Assembly (NCBI GenBank): GCA_900555045.1
Contig: USJW01000007.1
Span: forward strand, 5,889-69,888
Source: an uncultured Clostridium sp.
Lineage (GTDB): Bacteria > Bacillota > Clostridia > Lachnospirales > Lachnospiraceae
Reading direction: 5' to 3'
DNA: 64,000 nucleotides
Shown: positions 44,049 to 52,798 of the stretch, one piece after another
Layout of the letters: the number at the start of each line of letters is the position of its first letter
Numbering within the stretch: the stretch's first letter is position 1
Made by a program: the position numbers and the translations under genes
The notes under the pieces: model-generated
Seen by the model: only the letters and a program-made list of their open reading frames with translations
Database searches by the model: none
Told to the model about the DNA's origin: nothing

Positions 44049-44471
44049 ATGTTAGAGTATGCAATGGAGATCGCGAAGAAGTCGGTGGGCACTATGACCG
44101 GGCCGGACGGAAAATCCTACCTGGAGCACGCGCTGCGCGTAATGGCGCAGATGGATACCGATGAGGAGAGAGCCGTGGCGCTGCTCCACGATGTGGTGGA
44201 GGATGGCGACGTCACGCTCAAGGAGCTTCGGGAGGCGGGGATCCCCTACCGGGTGGTTCAGGCGGTGGGCCAGCTGACCAAGCGGCCGGATATCACCTAC
44301 TTCGACTATATTGAGGACATCAGCTGCAGCTCTCTCGCGGCCAAGGTGAAGGCAGCCGAGATCCGGGATAATCTGGACGCGGTGCGCGTGGCGAAGATGA
44401 GCTTTTGCACCTTCTCGCTGGAGGAGCGGGCGGCGAAATCGTTGAGGCTGCTGGAGCGGGCCCTGGCCTGA
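44049..44471 (+). CDS. HD-domain protein resembling small (p)ppGpp hydrolases
   Basis: A 140-residue protein with the metal-dependent HD fold only: His27 (YLEHALRV), His47-Asp48 (ALLHDVVED) and Asp107 (KAAEIRDNL). The order and spacing, and the ED after HDVV, resemble the hydrolase half of RelA/SpoT and small alarmone hydrolases, which remove pyrophosphate from (p)ppGpp. There is no synthetase, TGS or ACT domain. It could also be a nucleotide phosphohydrolase of other specificity. GGGAGGAGG precedes the ATG. It is a single gene with its own regulated-looking promoter, between the liv operon and spoIVA. Confidence 0.75.
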   Translation: MLEYAMEIAKKSVGTMTGPDGKSYLEHALRVMAQMDTDEERAVALLHDVVEDGDVTLKELREAGIPYRVVQAVGQLTKRPDITYFDYIEDISCSSLAAKVKAAEIRDNLDAVRVAKMSFCTFSLEERAAKSLRLLERALA

Positions 44472-44483
44472 CTTGAGTTTTCG

Positions 44484-44512
44484 GCATATGGAAATACCCT
44501 CTTGCATATACT
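44484..44512 (+). promoter_or_regulatory. Sigma-E-type (mother-cell) promoter of spoIVA
   Basis: GCATATG (44484-44490), 14 bases, CATATACT (44505-44512), close to the Bacillus sigma-E pattern of ATATT and CATACANT with a 14-base gap. spoIVA is a sigma-E gene in Bacillus. An imperfect inverted repeat (TACCCTCTTGC, 44495-44505; GCAAGGGGGTA, 44524-44534) flanks the -10 and the ribosome site. Confidence 0.7.
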
Positions 44513-44539
44513 ATATCAGCATAGCAAGGGGGTATATTT

Positions 44540-46015
44540 ATGGACAATTTTAATGTATACAAAGATATCCAGGCCAGAACAGGAGGCGAGATCTATATCG
44601 GAGTCGTGGGACCGGTCCGCACCGGAAAATCCACCTTCATCAAGCGCTTTATGGAGCTTCTCGTGCTCCCGGCCATGGAGGATGAGAACATGAAAAACCT
44701 AAGCCGCGACGAGCTGCCTCAGAGCGCCGCGGGAAAGACCATCATGACCACGGAGCCCAAGTTTATTCCCAAGGAGGCCGCGAGCATCAATCTGGCCGAC
44801 GGCATCGAGGCCAAGGTGCGGCTGATCGACTGCGTGGGCTTCATGGTGGACGGCGCGGCCGGGCACGTGGAGAACGGGGAGGAGCGGCTGGTGAAGACGC
44901 CCTGGTTCGACTACGAGATCCCGTTCACCCAGGCGGCGGAGATCGGCACCAGGAAGGTGATCAACGACCACTCCACCATCGGGATCGTGGTGACCACGGA
45001 CGGCTCCATCGGGGAGATCAAGCGCCCCGGATACATAGCTGCCGAGCAGCAGACCATCGACGAGTTAAAAAAGCTTGGAAAGCCCTTTGTGGTGCTCTTA
45101 AACTCCGTGCGCCCGTACTCGGACGAGACGGCGAAGCTGGCCAAGGAGATGGCGGAGAACTACCAGGTGTCCGTCCTGCCGGTGAACTGCGAGCAGTTAA
45201 AGAAGGATGATATTTTCCATATTCTGGAACGTGTGCTGAAGGAGTTTCCGGTGACGGAGATCGACTTCCACATCCCCAAATGGCTGGAGATTCTCCCGTC
45301 CACCCACTGGCTGAAGGCCCAGGTGATCCAGGCCGCAAAGGGCGTGGTGCAGAAGGTGGCCCACATGAAGGACGTGGCCGGGGAGCTGGCCGGACAGGGC
45401 GCGGAGGCGGTGCGCGGCATGAACATCCGCAACATGCGCATGGCCGACGGAACCGTGTCCGTGCAGGTGGACATGGACGACAGCTACTACTACCAGATTT
45501 TAAGCGACTATGTGGGCCTTCCCATCGAGGGAGAGTACCAGCTTATGCAGACTTTGAGCAGTTTAGCCGCCATGCAGAAGGAGTACGAGAAGGTGAAAAA
45601 CGCCCTGGCCCAGGTGCGCCTAAAGGGCTACGGGGTGGTGACGCCGGAGCGCTCGGAGATCGTGTTAGATGAGCCCCAGGTGATCAAGCACGGCAACAAA
45701 TACGGGGTGAAGATGAAGGCGGAGGCGCCGTCCATCAACCTGATCAAGGCCCACATCGAGACGGAGATCGCGCCCATCGTCGGGAGCGAGCAGCAGGCTG
45801 AGGACCTGATCGCCTACATAAAGGAGAACGCCAAGGACAGCGACGACGGCATCTGGAACGCCAACATTTTCGGCAAGTCCGTGGAGCAGATCGTGGAGGA
45901 CGGAATCCAGGCGAAGATCTCCCAGATGACCGAGGACTGCCAGCTAAAGCTCCAGGACACCTTGCAGAAGATCATCAACGACAGCAACGGCGGCATGATC
46001 TGCATCATCATCTGA
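44540..46015 (+). CDS. spoIVA: Stage IV sporulation protein A, spore coat morphogenetic ATPase
   Basis: A 491-residue protein that polymerises with ATP hydrolysis on the forespore surface as the base of the spore coat. The TRAFAC-type Walker A is GVVGPVRTGKST (21-32), with TTEPKFIP as sensor region and LIDCVGF as Walker B. The long alpha-helical middle and the conserved C-terminus GGMICIII are typical, as is the length. AAGGGGG precedes the ATG. It shows the organism is a spore former, and a sigma-E-type promoter lies just upstream. Confidence 0.97.
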   Translation: MDNFNVYKDIQARTGGEIYIGVVGPVRTGKSTFIKRFMELLVLPAMEDENMKNLSRDELPQSAAGKTIMTTEPKFIPKEAASINLADGIEAKVRLIDCVGFMVDGAAGHVENGEERLVKTPWFDYEIPFTQAAEIGTRKVINDHSTIGIVVTTDGSIGEIKRPGYIAAEQQTIDELKKLGKPFVVLLNSVRPYSDETAKLAKEMAENYQVSVLPVNCEQLKKDDIFHILERVLKEFPVTEIDFHIPKWLEILPSTHWLKAQVIQAAKGVVQKVAHMKDVAGELAGQGAEAVRGMNIRNMRMADGTVSVQVDMDDSYYYQILSDYVGLPIEGEYQLMQTLSSLAAMQKEYEKVKNALAQVRLKGYGVVTPERSEIVLDEPQVIKHGNKYGVKMKAEAPSINLIKAHIETEIAPIVGSEQQAEDLIAYIKENAKDSDDGIWNANIFGKSVEQIVEDGIQAKISQMTEDCQLKLQDTLQKIINDSNGGMICIII

Positions 46016-46077
46016 CGGGTTCAATAGATGACATTACAGAGGGAATTGTTCAAAATTATTTTTTCATAAAAGAATGT

Positions 46078-46107
46078 TTGCATTGCTCTCAGTGATTATG
46101 CTATACT
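46078..46107 (+). promoter_or_regulatory. Promoter of the beta-CASP hydrolase gene
   Basis: TTGCAT (46078-46083), 18 bases, TATACT (46102-46107), about 80 bases before the start codon. Confidence 0.45.
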
Positions 46108-46188
46108 AAAGGAAAAATTGACAGAAAATTTGACGGGCAACGCGGTCAATCCTGGCAATAATAAATGGGAACAGAGGGGAGAATGCAG

Positions 46189-47790
46189 ATGAAGCTTACA
46201 TTTATCGGTGCGGATCATGAGGTTACGGGAAGCTGTCATTATCTGGAGGTGGGAAACACAAAAATCCTGGTGGACTGCGGCATGGAGCAGGGGAACAACG
46301 TGTACGAGAACGCCCCCCTGCCTGTGGCCTACAACCTGATCGACTACGTGCTTTTGACCCACGCCCACATCGACCACGCGGGCATGCTCCCGTGGCTCTA
46401 CGCCCAGGGCTTCAAGGGCCGGATCATCACCACCTACGCCACGGCGGATCTGTGCAACATCATGCTGATCGACAGCGCCCACATCCAGGAGATGGAGTCC
46501 GAGTGGAAGAACCGCAAGGCGCGCCGGGCGGGCCGCTCGGAGGTGGAGCCGCTCTACACCATGGACGACGCGGTGGGCGTGTTAAAGCTGTTTGAGGGTG
46601 TGGCCTACAGCCAGATGTTCAAGCTGAACGACAATATCACCCTGCGCTTTACGGACGTGGGCCATCTCCTGGGCTCCGCCTCCATCGAGGTGTGGGCCAC
46701 CGAGGGCGCGGTCACAAAGAAGATCGTGTTCTCCGGCGACATCGGAAATCAGAACAAGCCGCTGATCCGCAATCCCCAGTACATCGACCAGGCGGATTAC
46801 GTGGTGATGGAGAGCACCTACGGCAACCGCCACCACAAGAAGAACGTGGACCACGTGCCGGAGCTGGCCAAGGTGATCCAGCAGACCCTGGACCGGGGTG
46901 GAAACGTGGTGATCCCCGCCTTCGCGGTGGGCAGAACCCAGGAGCTTTTGTACTTCATCCGCCGGATCAAGGAGGAGAAGATGGTCACGGGGCACGAGAA
47001 CTTCGACGTGTACGTGGACAGCCCGCTGGCGGTGGAGGCCACCCACGTGTTCAAGCTAAACATGGCGGAGTGCTACGACGACGAGACCAAGGCACTGGTG
47101 GAGCGGGGCATAAACCCCATCGATTTCCCGGGCTTAAAGCTCTCGGTCACCAGCGACGAGTCCAAGAACATCAACTTCGACACCACCCCCAAGGTGATTA
47201 TCTCCGCGGCCGGCATGTGCGACGCGGGCCGGATCCGGCACCACTTAAAGCACAACCTGTGGCGGCCGGAGTGCACGGTGGTGTTCGCTGGCTACCAGGC
47301 CGAGGGCACGGTGGGCCGCCTTCTGGTGGACGGTGCGCCGGCGGTGAAGCTGTTCGGCGAGGAGATCGACGTGCGGGCCCAGATTGTCCAATTGGAGGGC
47401 ATAAGCGGCCATGCGGACCGGGACGGCCTGCTCACCTGGCTGCTCGCCTTCAAGGAGCGGCCGAAGTACGTGTTCACCGTCCACGGGGACGAGGAGAACT
47501 GCACGGAATTCACCCGTGTTTTGACCGAGGAGATGGGCTACAATGCAAAGGCGCCCTACTCCGGCTCGGAGTTCGACTTGATTAAGGGCGCATGGATCCG
47601 CGAGGCGGAGCCGGTGCTCATCGCGAAGGAGACCGCTGCCCGCCGCAGGGCGACCGGCGTCTACACGAAGCTGGTCAATGCGGGGCAGTATCTCTTGGAG
47701 GTGATCCGCCGCAACGAGGGCGGGGCCAACAAGGATCTGCAAAGGTTCACAGACCAGATTATGGCTCTGTGCGACAAGTGGGACCGGTAA
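46189..47790 (+). CDS. Metallo-beta-lactamase fold hydrolase with beta-CASP domain
   Basis: A 533-residue protein of the beta-CASP group. Zinc ligands are in LLTHAHIDHAGMLPWL, TDVGHLLGSAS and FSGDIG; beta-CASP motifs A-C are visible (VVMESTYGNR, SAAGMCDAGRIRHHL, EGISGHADRDGL) with FTVHGDEEN as the final His. A RMMBL-type C-terminal part follows. The family includes RNA nucleases of the CPSF73/YsgF type. ATG at 46189 is placed correctly after GGGGAG; 46165 and 46183 are alternatives. rnhA follows 42 bases on, suggesting linked roles in RNA processing, though substrate is not known. Confidence 0.88.
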   Translation: MKLTFIGADHEVTGSCHYLEVGNTKILVDCGMEQGNNVYENAPLPVAYNLIDYVLLTHAHIDHAGMLPWLYAQGFKGRIITTYATADLCNIMLIDSAHIQEMESEWKNRKARRAGRSEVEPLYTMDDAVGVLKLFEGVAYSQMFKLNDNITLRFTDVGHLLGSASIEVWATEGAVTKKIVFSGDIGNQNKPLIRNPQYIDQADYVVMESTYGNRHHKKNVDHVPELAKVIQQTLDRGGNVVIPAFAVGRTQELLYFIRRIKEEKMVTGHENFDVYVDSPLAVEATHVFKLNMAECYDDETKALVERGINPIDFPGLKLSVTSDESKNINFDTTPKVIISAAGMCDAGRIRHHLKHNLWRPECTVVFAGYQAEGTVGRLLVDGAPAVKLFGEEIDVRAQIVQLEGISGHADRDGLLTWLLAFKERPKYVFTVHGDEENCTEFTRVLTEEMGYNAKAPYSGSEFDLIKGAWIREAEPVLIAKETAARRRATGVYTKLVNAGQYLLEVIRRNEGGANKDLQRFTDQIMALCDKWDR

Positions 47791-47832
47791 GAGACGGTCT
47801 CAGAAATGTTAGAGAGACAGGAGAGAAGATTC

Positions 47833-48315
47833 ATGACAAAGGTACAGATCTACACGGACGGATCGGCGCGGGGCAACCCGGATGGGCCAGGCGGCTACGG
47901 GGCGGTGCTCCACTTTACGGACAGCCGTGGACAGCTCCACGAGAAGGAGATGTCGGGCGGCTATGTGCGGACCACCAACAACCGGATGGAGCTGATGGCT
48001 GCCATCGCAGGCCTGGAGGCGTTAAACCGGCCCTGCGAGGTCGAGCTGTATTCCGATTCCAAGTACCTGACGGACGCGTTCAACCAGCACTGGATTGAGA
48101 ACTGGGTCGCAAAGAACTGGAACCGCGGAAAGAGCGGTCCGGTGAAGAACATTGACCTCTGGAAGCGGCTGCTGGCCGCCATGAAGCCCCACCAGGTGAA
48201 GTTTATCTGGGTGAAAGGCCATGCGGGTCACCCGCAGAACGAGCGGTGTGACGCATTGGCCACCAGCGCCGCCGACGGGGACGGGCTTATGGTGGACGAG
48301 GGGCTGGAGAGCTGA
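47833..48315 (+). CDS. rnhA: Ribonuclease HI
   Basis: A 160-residue enzyme cutting RNA in RNA-DNA hybrids. The four catalytic acidic residues are visible: Asp in IYTDGSARGNPDGPGG, Glu in NRMELMAAI, Asp in LYSDSKYL and Asp in NERCDALA; the basic handle region WVAKNWNRGKSGPVKN is present. ATG at 47833 follows AGGAGAG. A terminator-like hairpin follows. Confidence 0.95.
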   Translation: MTKVQIYTDGSARGNPDGPGGYGAVLHFTDSRGQLHEKEMSGGYVRTTNNRMELMAAIAGLEALNRPCEVELYSDSKYLTDAFNQHWIENWVAKNWNRGKSGPVKNIDLWKRLLAAMKPHQVKFIWVKGHAGHPQNERCDALATSAADGDGLMVDEGLES

Positions 48316-48342
48316 GTGCCGATATTATGTTGTCTGTATTTT

Positions 48343-48380
48343 GCGGTGTGGAAGAAATTTTTTCTGCACCGTATTTTTCT
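48343..48380 (+). terminator. Terminator after rnhA
   Basis: GCGGTG and CACCGT arms extended by GGAAGAAA against TTTTTTCT with G-U pairs, followed by ATTTTTCTT. Confidence 0.6.
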
Positions 48381-48500
48381 TCCCCCTGGGGTTTCTTACA
48401 TATCTCTTACAAAGTATTACTCCTTTTTTCCTGCTATTCCCTTTCACATTTTTTTGTGATAATGTAAAGTCATTGAAGTGTGAGAACAGGGATGAGGCAT

Positions 48501-49535
48501 ATGAAGAATAGACATATCTGGCTGGTGATTGGCTGTATCCTGGTTGTGGGAATACTGGTTACCAGGTACACCAATTCGTTTATCAGCCACAAGGAAGCGG
48601 AGCAGATGGCGGCGGCGAGCGCTGTCACTGAGGCCGCCAGAGAGGGCGCCTTAGCGGCTGAGAGCGCCGAGGCGGAGGCTGCCTTCGCCGGGGCGGGCGG
48701 CAATAAAGTAGGCGCCATGGCGGGAGCGAAGGACGGGGCAGCCGCTCCTCCGACACTGGCAGCCGCGGCCGCCAAAGGGGCCGGCGCAAATTCCGCGTCC
48801 ACAACGGCCGGGGAGATTTTACAGGACAGCGGCGCCCCGGACGAGGCGAACGCGTTTCTGGAAAAGACGGATGAGGGGGAGGAGGCCAATCGGGATGAAA
48901 TTGCGATGGCTGAAGCCGCCCCCCAGGAGACCGGTCCGGCCGCCCTGCGCTCTGCAGACGCGGGAGCCGGGGGGATCGCGAACCCCGAGACAGCGGCTGC
49001 CGGCCCCGGAGCAGCCCCGGTTGGCCCTGGAGCAGCCCCGGTCGGCCCTGGAGCCGCCTCCGGCGGTCCGGGAGCCGCAGCGGCTTCCTCCGGCCCGGCG
49101 TCCCCGCTGGAGGGCACCCATGGGCGGGCGGAGAAGAACGCAGCGCTGTCCTCCGGCACCGACTACCGCCAGCGGCTGCTTGACCTGGACAGCCAGATTC
49201 AAAAGCTGCGGGAGGAGGACAAGGACGCCAGCGCCTACTCCATGAAGGCCACCGCGGAGTCGGAGCTAAAGCTGTGGGAGGGCGAGATGAACACCGTCTA
49301 CAACGCACTGCTCGACCATATGGACCAGGAGGAGGCGAAGGAGCTGGCGGCGGAGCAGCAGAACTGGATGAAAAACCGGGAGGCCCGGGCGGTGGAGAAC
49401 AGCGCCAAGAACAGCGCGGCCAACTTGGAGGGCGTGGGAGTCACGGCGGCGCTAGCCTCCCTGACAAGAGCGCGCACCTATGATCTGGTGGATCGCTACG
49501 AGAAGTTAACAGAAGGAAATCCGGACGCGGGGTGA
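48501..49535 (+). CDS. Membrane-anchored LprI-like (DUF1311) protein with Ala/Gly/Pro-rich stalk
   Basis: A 344-residue protein. One N-terminal membrane helix (residues 7-22, WLVIGCILVVGILVTR), a low-complexity stalk of about 190 residues rich in Ala, Gly, Glu and Pro, with a GPGAAPV unit repeated near 49008-49070, and a C-terminal domain (about 215-335) with ESELKLWEGEMNTVYNALLDH and AEQQNWMKNREARA. That domain matches the lysozyme-inhibitor LprI/DUF1311 pattern of a helical repeat with conserved Trp. ATG 48501 is favoured by AGGG at 48488-48491; ATG 48492 is possible. It probably faces the outside of the cell. Function unknown; a role in envelope protection is inference. Confidence 0.7.
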   Translation: MKNRHIWLVIGCILVVGILVTRYTNSFISHKEAEQMAAASAVTEAAREGALAAESAEAEAAFAGAGGNKVGAMAGAKDGAAAPPTLAAAAAKGAGANSASTTAGEILQDSGAPDEANAFLEKTDEGEEANRDEIAMAEAAPQETGPAALRSADAGAGGIANPETAAAGPGAAPVGPGAAPVGPGAASGGPGAAAASSGPASPLEGTHGRAEKNAALSSGTDYRQRLLDLDSQIQKLREEDKDASAYSMKATAESELKLWEGEMNTVYNALLDHMDQEEAKELAAEQQNWMKNREARAVENSAKNSAANLEGVGVTAALASLTRARTYDLVDRYEKLTEGNPDAG

Positions 49536-49552
49536 CAAACCCCGCGTTTCTT
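49526..49552 (+). terminator. Terminator overlapping the stop of the LprI-like gene
   Basis: CGCGGGGT (49526-49533), loop GACAA, ACCCCGCG (49539-49546), then TTTCTTC. The stem contains the last codons and stop of the gene. Confidence 0.75.
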
Positions 49553-49565
49553 CGTGAATTCCCGC

Positions 49566-49594
49566 TTGATTAATAGATAACGATATGGTAAAAT
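49566..49594 (+). promoter_or_regulatory. Promoter of alaS
   Basis: TTGATT (49566-49571), 17 bases, TAAAAT (49589-49594) with TGG in front of the -10. The leader of about 95 bases holds a small hairpin CGGC-GGG-GCCG before CTTTTT; no T-box is present. Confidence 0.6.
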
Positions 49595-49698
49595 GACGGT
49601 TATGAAATACGGTGTATGTCCGGCGGGGCCGCTTTTTCGTGAGTGGTCTGGCTGTGGCCTGCGCCAATTTATGCTGTAAAGATATGGAGGAAAATAAA

Positions 49699-52347
49699 GT
49701 GAAAGAACCACAGTACCGCGGCGTGAACGAGCTGCGCAGAATGTTCCTTGAATTCTTTGAGAGCAAGGGCCATCTGGCAATGAAGAGCTTTTCACTGGTC
49801 CCGCATAATGATAACAGCCTGCTGCTTATCAACTCCGGTATGGCTCCGCTTAAGCCCTATTTCACGGGCCAGGAGATTCCGCCGAGAAAACGCGTGACCA
49901 CCTGCCAGAAATGTATCCGTACCGGCGATATCGAGAACATCGGAAAGACTGCCCGCCACGGCACCTTTTTCGAGATGCTGGGCAACTTCTCCTTTGGCGA
50001 CTACTTTAAGGACGAGGCCATCCACTGGACCTGGGAGTTTTTGACCGAGGTGGTGGGCCTGGATCCGGACCGCCTGTACCCGTCCGTGTACCTGGAGGAC
50101 GACGAGGCGTTCCGCATCTGGAATGAAGAGATCGGGATTCCGGCCGAGCGGATCTTCAAGTTCGGCAAGGAGGACAACTTCTGGGAGCACGGCTCCGGCC
50201 CCTGCGGCCCCTGCTCCGAGGTTTACTACGACCGCGGCGAGAAGTACGGCTGCGGCAAGCCCGGCTGTACGGTGGGCTGTGAGTGCGACCGCTACATTGA
50301 GGTTTGGAACAACGTGTTCACCCAGTTCGACAACGACGGAAAGGGACACTACACCGAGCTTCAGCAGAAGAATATCGACACCGGCATGGGCTTAGAGCGT
50401 CTGGCCGTCGTGGTCCAGGGCGTGGACTCCCTGTTCACCGTGGACACCAACAAGGCGCTGCTGGACCGCGTCTGTGAGCTGGCTCACACCGAGTACCAGA
50501 AGGACCACGAGACGGACGTGTCCCTGCGCATCGTGACCGACCACATCAAGTCCTGCACCTTCATGATCTCCGACGGAATCATGCCCAGCAACGAGGGCCG
50601 TGGCTATGTGCTGCGCCGTCTGCTGCGCCGGGCTGCCCGCCACGGCAGAAAGCTTGGCATCGAGGGCAAGTTCCTGGCAGAGCTGTCTGGAACGGTGATT
50701 GAGCTGTCTAAGGACGGCTATCCGGAGCTGGAGGAAAACCAGTCCATGATCTTTAAGGTTCTCTCTCAGGAGGAGGACAAGTTCAACAAGACCATCGACC
50801 AGGGCTTATCGATCCTGGGCGAGATGGAGGAGTCCATGCGCGCGAAGGGCGAGAAGACCCTGGCGGGCCCGGAGGCCTTCAAGCTGTACGACACCTACGG
50901 CTTCCCGTTAGACCTGACCAAGGAGATCTTAGAGGAGCGGGGCTACGGCGTGGACGAGGACGGCTTTGCCGCCGCCATGAAGGAGCAGAAGGACAAGGCC
51001 AGAAAGGCCAGAAAAGTCAGCAACTACATGGGCGCGGACGTGACGGTTTACCAGTCCATCGACCCGGCGATCACCACCGAGTTTGTGGGCTATGACAAGC
51101 TGACCGCGGACTCCGTGATCACGGTTCTCACCACCGAGGACGAGATCGTGGAGGCTCTGACCGACGGCCAGAGAGGCACCGTGATCGTGGAGCAGACCCC
51201 CTTCTACGCAACCATGGGCGGCCAGCAGGGCGACGTGGGTGTGATTACAAGCGAGGGCGGCGAGTTTAAGGTGGAGGAGACCATCCACCTGCAGGGCGGC
51301 AAGGTCGGCCACGTGGGCGTGATGACGAAGGGCATGCTGACCAACGGAAGCGCCGTGACCCTGTCCGTGTGCGCGCACAACCGCGCCCTGACCTGCAAAA
51401 ACCACAGCGCCACCCACCTGCTTCAGAAGGCGCTGCGCACAGTGCTCGGCGACCATGTAAAGCAGTCCGGCTCCTACGTGGACGCAGGCCGTCTGCGCTT
51501 TGACTTCACCCATTTCTCCGCCATGACTCCTGAGGAGATCCAGAAGGTGGAGGAGTTAGTGAACCGCGAGATCCAGGCCTCCCTGCCCGTTGTGACGCAG
51601 GTTATGACGCTGGACGAGGCGAAAAAGACCGGAGCTATGGCTCTGTTCGGCGAGAAGTACGGCGACGAGGTGCGCGTGGTGAAGATGGGCGATTTCTCCA
51701 CCGAGCTGTGCGGCGGCACGCATGTGCCCAACACAGGCGTGATCGCATCCTTTAAGATTCTGTCCGAGACCGGCATCGCCGCTGGCGTGCGCCGCATCGA
51801 AGCGCTGACCTCCGAGGGGCTGATGAAGCACTACGCGGAGGTGGAAGCTGAGCTTCACGAGGCAGCCAGGGCGGCCAAGACCACCCCGGCATCCCTGACT
51901 GCGAAGATCGAGGCTCTCCTGGACGAGATCAAGGCGCTCAGCGCGGAGAACGAGAAGCTTAAGAGCAAGCTGGCGAAGGACTCCCTGGGCGACGTGATGA
52001 GCCAGGTGCAGGAAGTGAACGGCGTCAAGGTTCTGGCCAGCAAGGTAGTTGGCGTGGACATGAACGGGCTGCGCGGCCTGGGCGACCAGCTGAAGGATAA
52101 GCTGGGCGAGGGCGTGGTGTTAATCGCCTCCGAGATGGACGGCAAGGTGAACCTGATGGCCACCGCCACGGACGGCGCACAGAAGAAGGGCGCTCACGCG
52201 GGCAACCTGATCAAGGCCATCGCAGGCCTTGTGGGCGGCGGCGGCGGTGGACGTCCCGGCATGGCCCAGGCGGGCGGCAAGAACCCCGCAGGGATCGAGG
52301 AAGCGCTGAAAAAGGCAGTTGAAGTGGTCGCAGAGCAGACAAAATAG
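49699..52347 (+). CDS. alaS: Alanyl-tRNA synthetase
   Basis: An 882-residue class II synthetase that charges tRNA-Ala. Order: catalytic core (GTFFEMLGNFSFGDYF, GMGLERLAVV), tRNA-recognition domain, editing domain with HSATHLLQKAL and CGGTHVPNTG (zinc-binding His/Cys), coiled coil, and C-Ala domain with a glycine-rich GGGGGGRPGMAQAGG. The start is GTG at 49699, eight bases after GGAGG; an ATG at 49684 overlaps that site and is unlikely. The gene shows strong codon bias. A Cys-rich CGKPGCTVGCECD insertion in the core is common in clostridial enzymes. Confidence 0.96.
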   Translation: MKEPQYRGVNELRRMFLEFFESKGHLAMKSFSLVPHNDNSLLLINSGMAPLKPYFTGQEIPPRKRVTTCQKCIRTGDIENIGKTARHGTFFEMLGNFSFGDYFKDEAIHWTWEFLTEVVGLDPDRLYPSVYLEDDEAFRIWNEEIGIPAERIFKFGKEDNFWEHGSGPCGPCSEVYYDRGEKYGCGKPGCTVGCECDRYIEVWNNVFTQFDNDGKGHYTELQQKNIDTGMGLERLAVVVQGVDSLFTVDTNKALLDRVCELAHTEYQKDHETDVSLRIVTDHIKSCTFMISDGIMPSNEGRGYVLRRLLRRAARHGRKLGIEGKFLAELSGTVIELSKDGYPELEENQSMIFKVLSQEEDKFNKTIDQGLSILGEMEESMRAKGEKTLAGPEAFKLYDTYGFPLDLTKEILEERGYGVDEDGFAAAMKEQKDKARKARKVSNYMGADVTVYQSIDPAITTEFVGYDKLTADSVITVLTTEDEIVEALTDGQRGTVIVEQTPFYATMGGQQGDVGVITSEGGEFKVEETIHLQGGKVGHVGVMTKGMLTNGSAVTLSVCAHNRALTCKNHSATHLLQKALRTVLGDHVKQSGSYVDAGRLRFDFTHFSAMTPEEIQKVEELVNREIQASLPVVTQVMTLDEAKKTGAMALFGEKYGDEVRVVKMGDFSTELCGGTHVPNTGVIASFKILSETGIAAGVRRIEALTSEGLMKHYAEVEAELHEAARAAKTTPASLTAKIEALLDEIKALSAENEKLKSKLAKDSLGDVMSQVQEVNGVKVLASKVVGVDMNGLRGLGDQLKDKLGEGVVLIASEMDGKVNLMATATDGAQKKGAHAGNLIKAIAGLVGGGGGGRPGMAQAGGKNPAGIEEALKKAVEVVAEQTK

Positions 52348-52398
52348 TGCCTTTTTCCCTTAAAAAATAAATTTAATAAAAGAATTCTAAAATTATTC

Positions 52399-52426
52399 TT
52401 GACGTATGGTATTTTTATGCTATAAT
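52399..52426 (+). promoter_or_regulatory. Promoter of rpsU
   Basis: TTGACG (52399-52404), 16 bases, TATAAT (52421-52426) in an AT-rich gap after alaS; the leader is about 70 bases and ends in GGAGGGAGG. Confidence 0.7.
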
Positions 52427-52501
52427 CATAGCAGTGCTAAAAATACCCAAACAGTTGTATTATGCACAATTACACAACTGGAGGGAGGTTAGGTGTGAGC
52501 G

Positions 52502-52678
52502 ATGTCAAACGTAATTGTTAAAGATAACGAGAGCTTAGACAGTGCTTTACGCAGATTCAAAAGAAACTGTGCAAAGGCTGGCATTCAGCAGGAAATTCGT
52601 AAGAGAGAGCATTACGAGAAGCCAAGCGTAAGACGTAAGAAAAAGTCTGAAGCTGCTCGTAAGCGTAAGTACAACTAA
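52502..52678 (+). CDS. rpsU: 30S ribosomal protein S21
   Basis: A 58-residue basic protein: SNVIVKDNESLDSALRRFKR, CAKAGIQQEIRKREHYEKPS and a Lys/Arg-rich tail RRKKKSEAARKRKYN are the S21 signature. S21 helps the 30S subunit engage mRNA. It is too short for usual length cut-offs but has its own promoter, strong ribosome site and terminator. Codon choice (GTA, GTT, CGT, AAG) is that of a highly expressed gene. Confidence 0.97.
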   Translation: MSNVIVKDNESLDSALRRFKRNCAKAGIQQEIRKREHYEKPSVRRKKKSEAARKRKYN

Positions 52679-52715
52679 TTCACTGGTTGGATTAGGTGTT
52701 AATGTAGTGGAAAAT

Positions 52716-52766
52716 CAACTGGCTGTCATAAGTGATTATGGCAGGCAGTTGTTTTTTTGCTTTTTT
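52716..52766 (+). terminator. Terminator after rpsU
   Basis: CAACTGGCTGTCATAA (52716-52731) pairs with TTATGGCAGGCAGTTG (52736-52751, two mismatches), followed by TTTTTTTGCTTTTTT. Confidence 0.9.
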
Positions 52767-52798
52767 CGGATTTATATACCCGGCGGAAGAGATATACA

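Noticed and set aside
49008..49070. Tandem repeat that might be a CRISPR or minisatellite
   Set aside because: Units are 21 bases without unique spacers and encode a GPGAAPV stalk in frame; no cas genes are near.
48625..49308. 227-residue Arg/Pro-rich frame opposite the LprI-like gene
   Set aside because: Mirror of the Ala/Gly-rich stalk; no start signal.
49536..49698. Possible T-box riboswitch before alaS
   Set aside because: The conserved T-box sequence is absent; the nearby hairpin is the terminator of the upstream gene.
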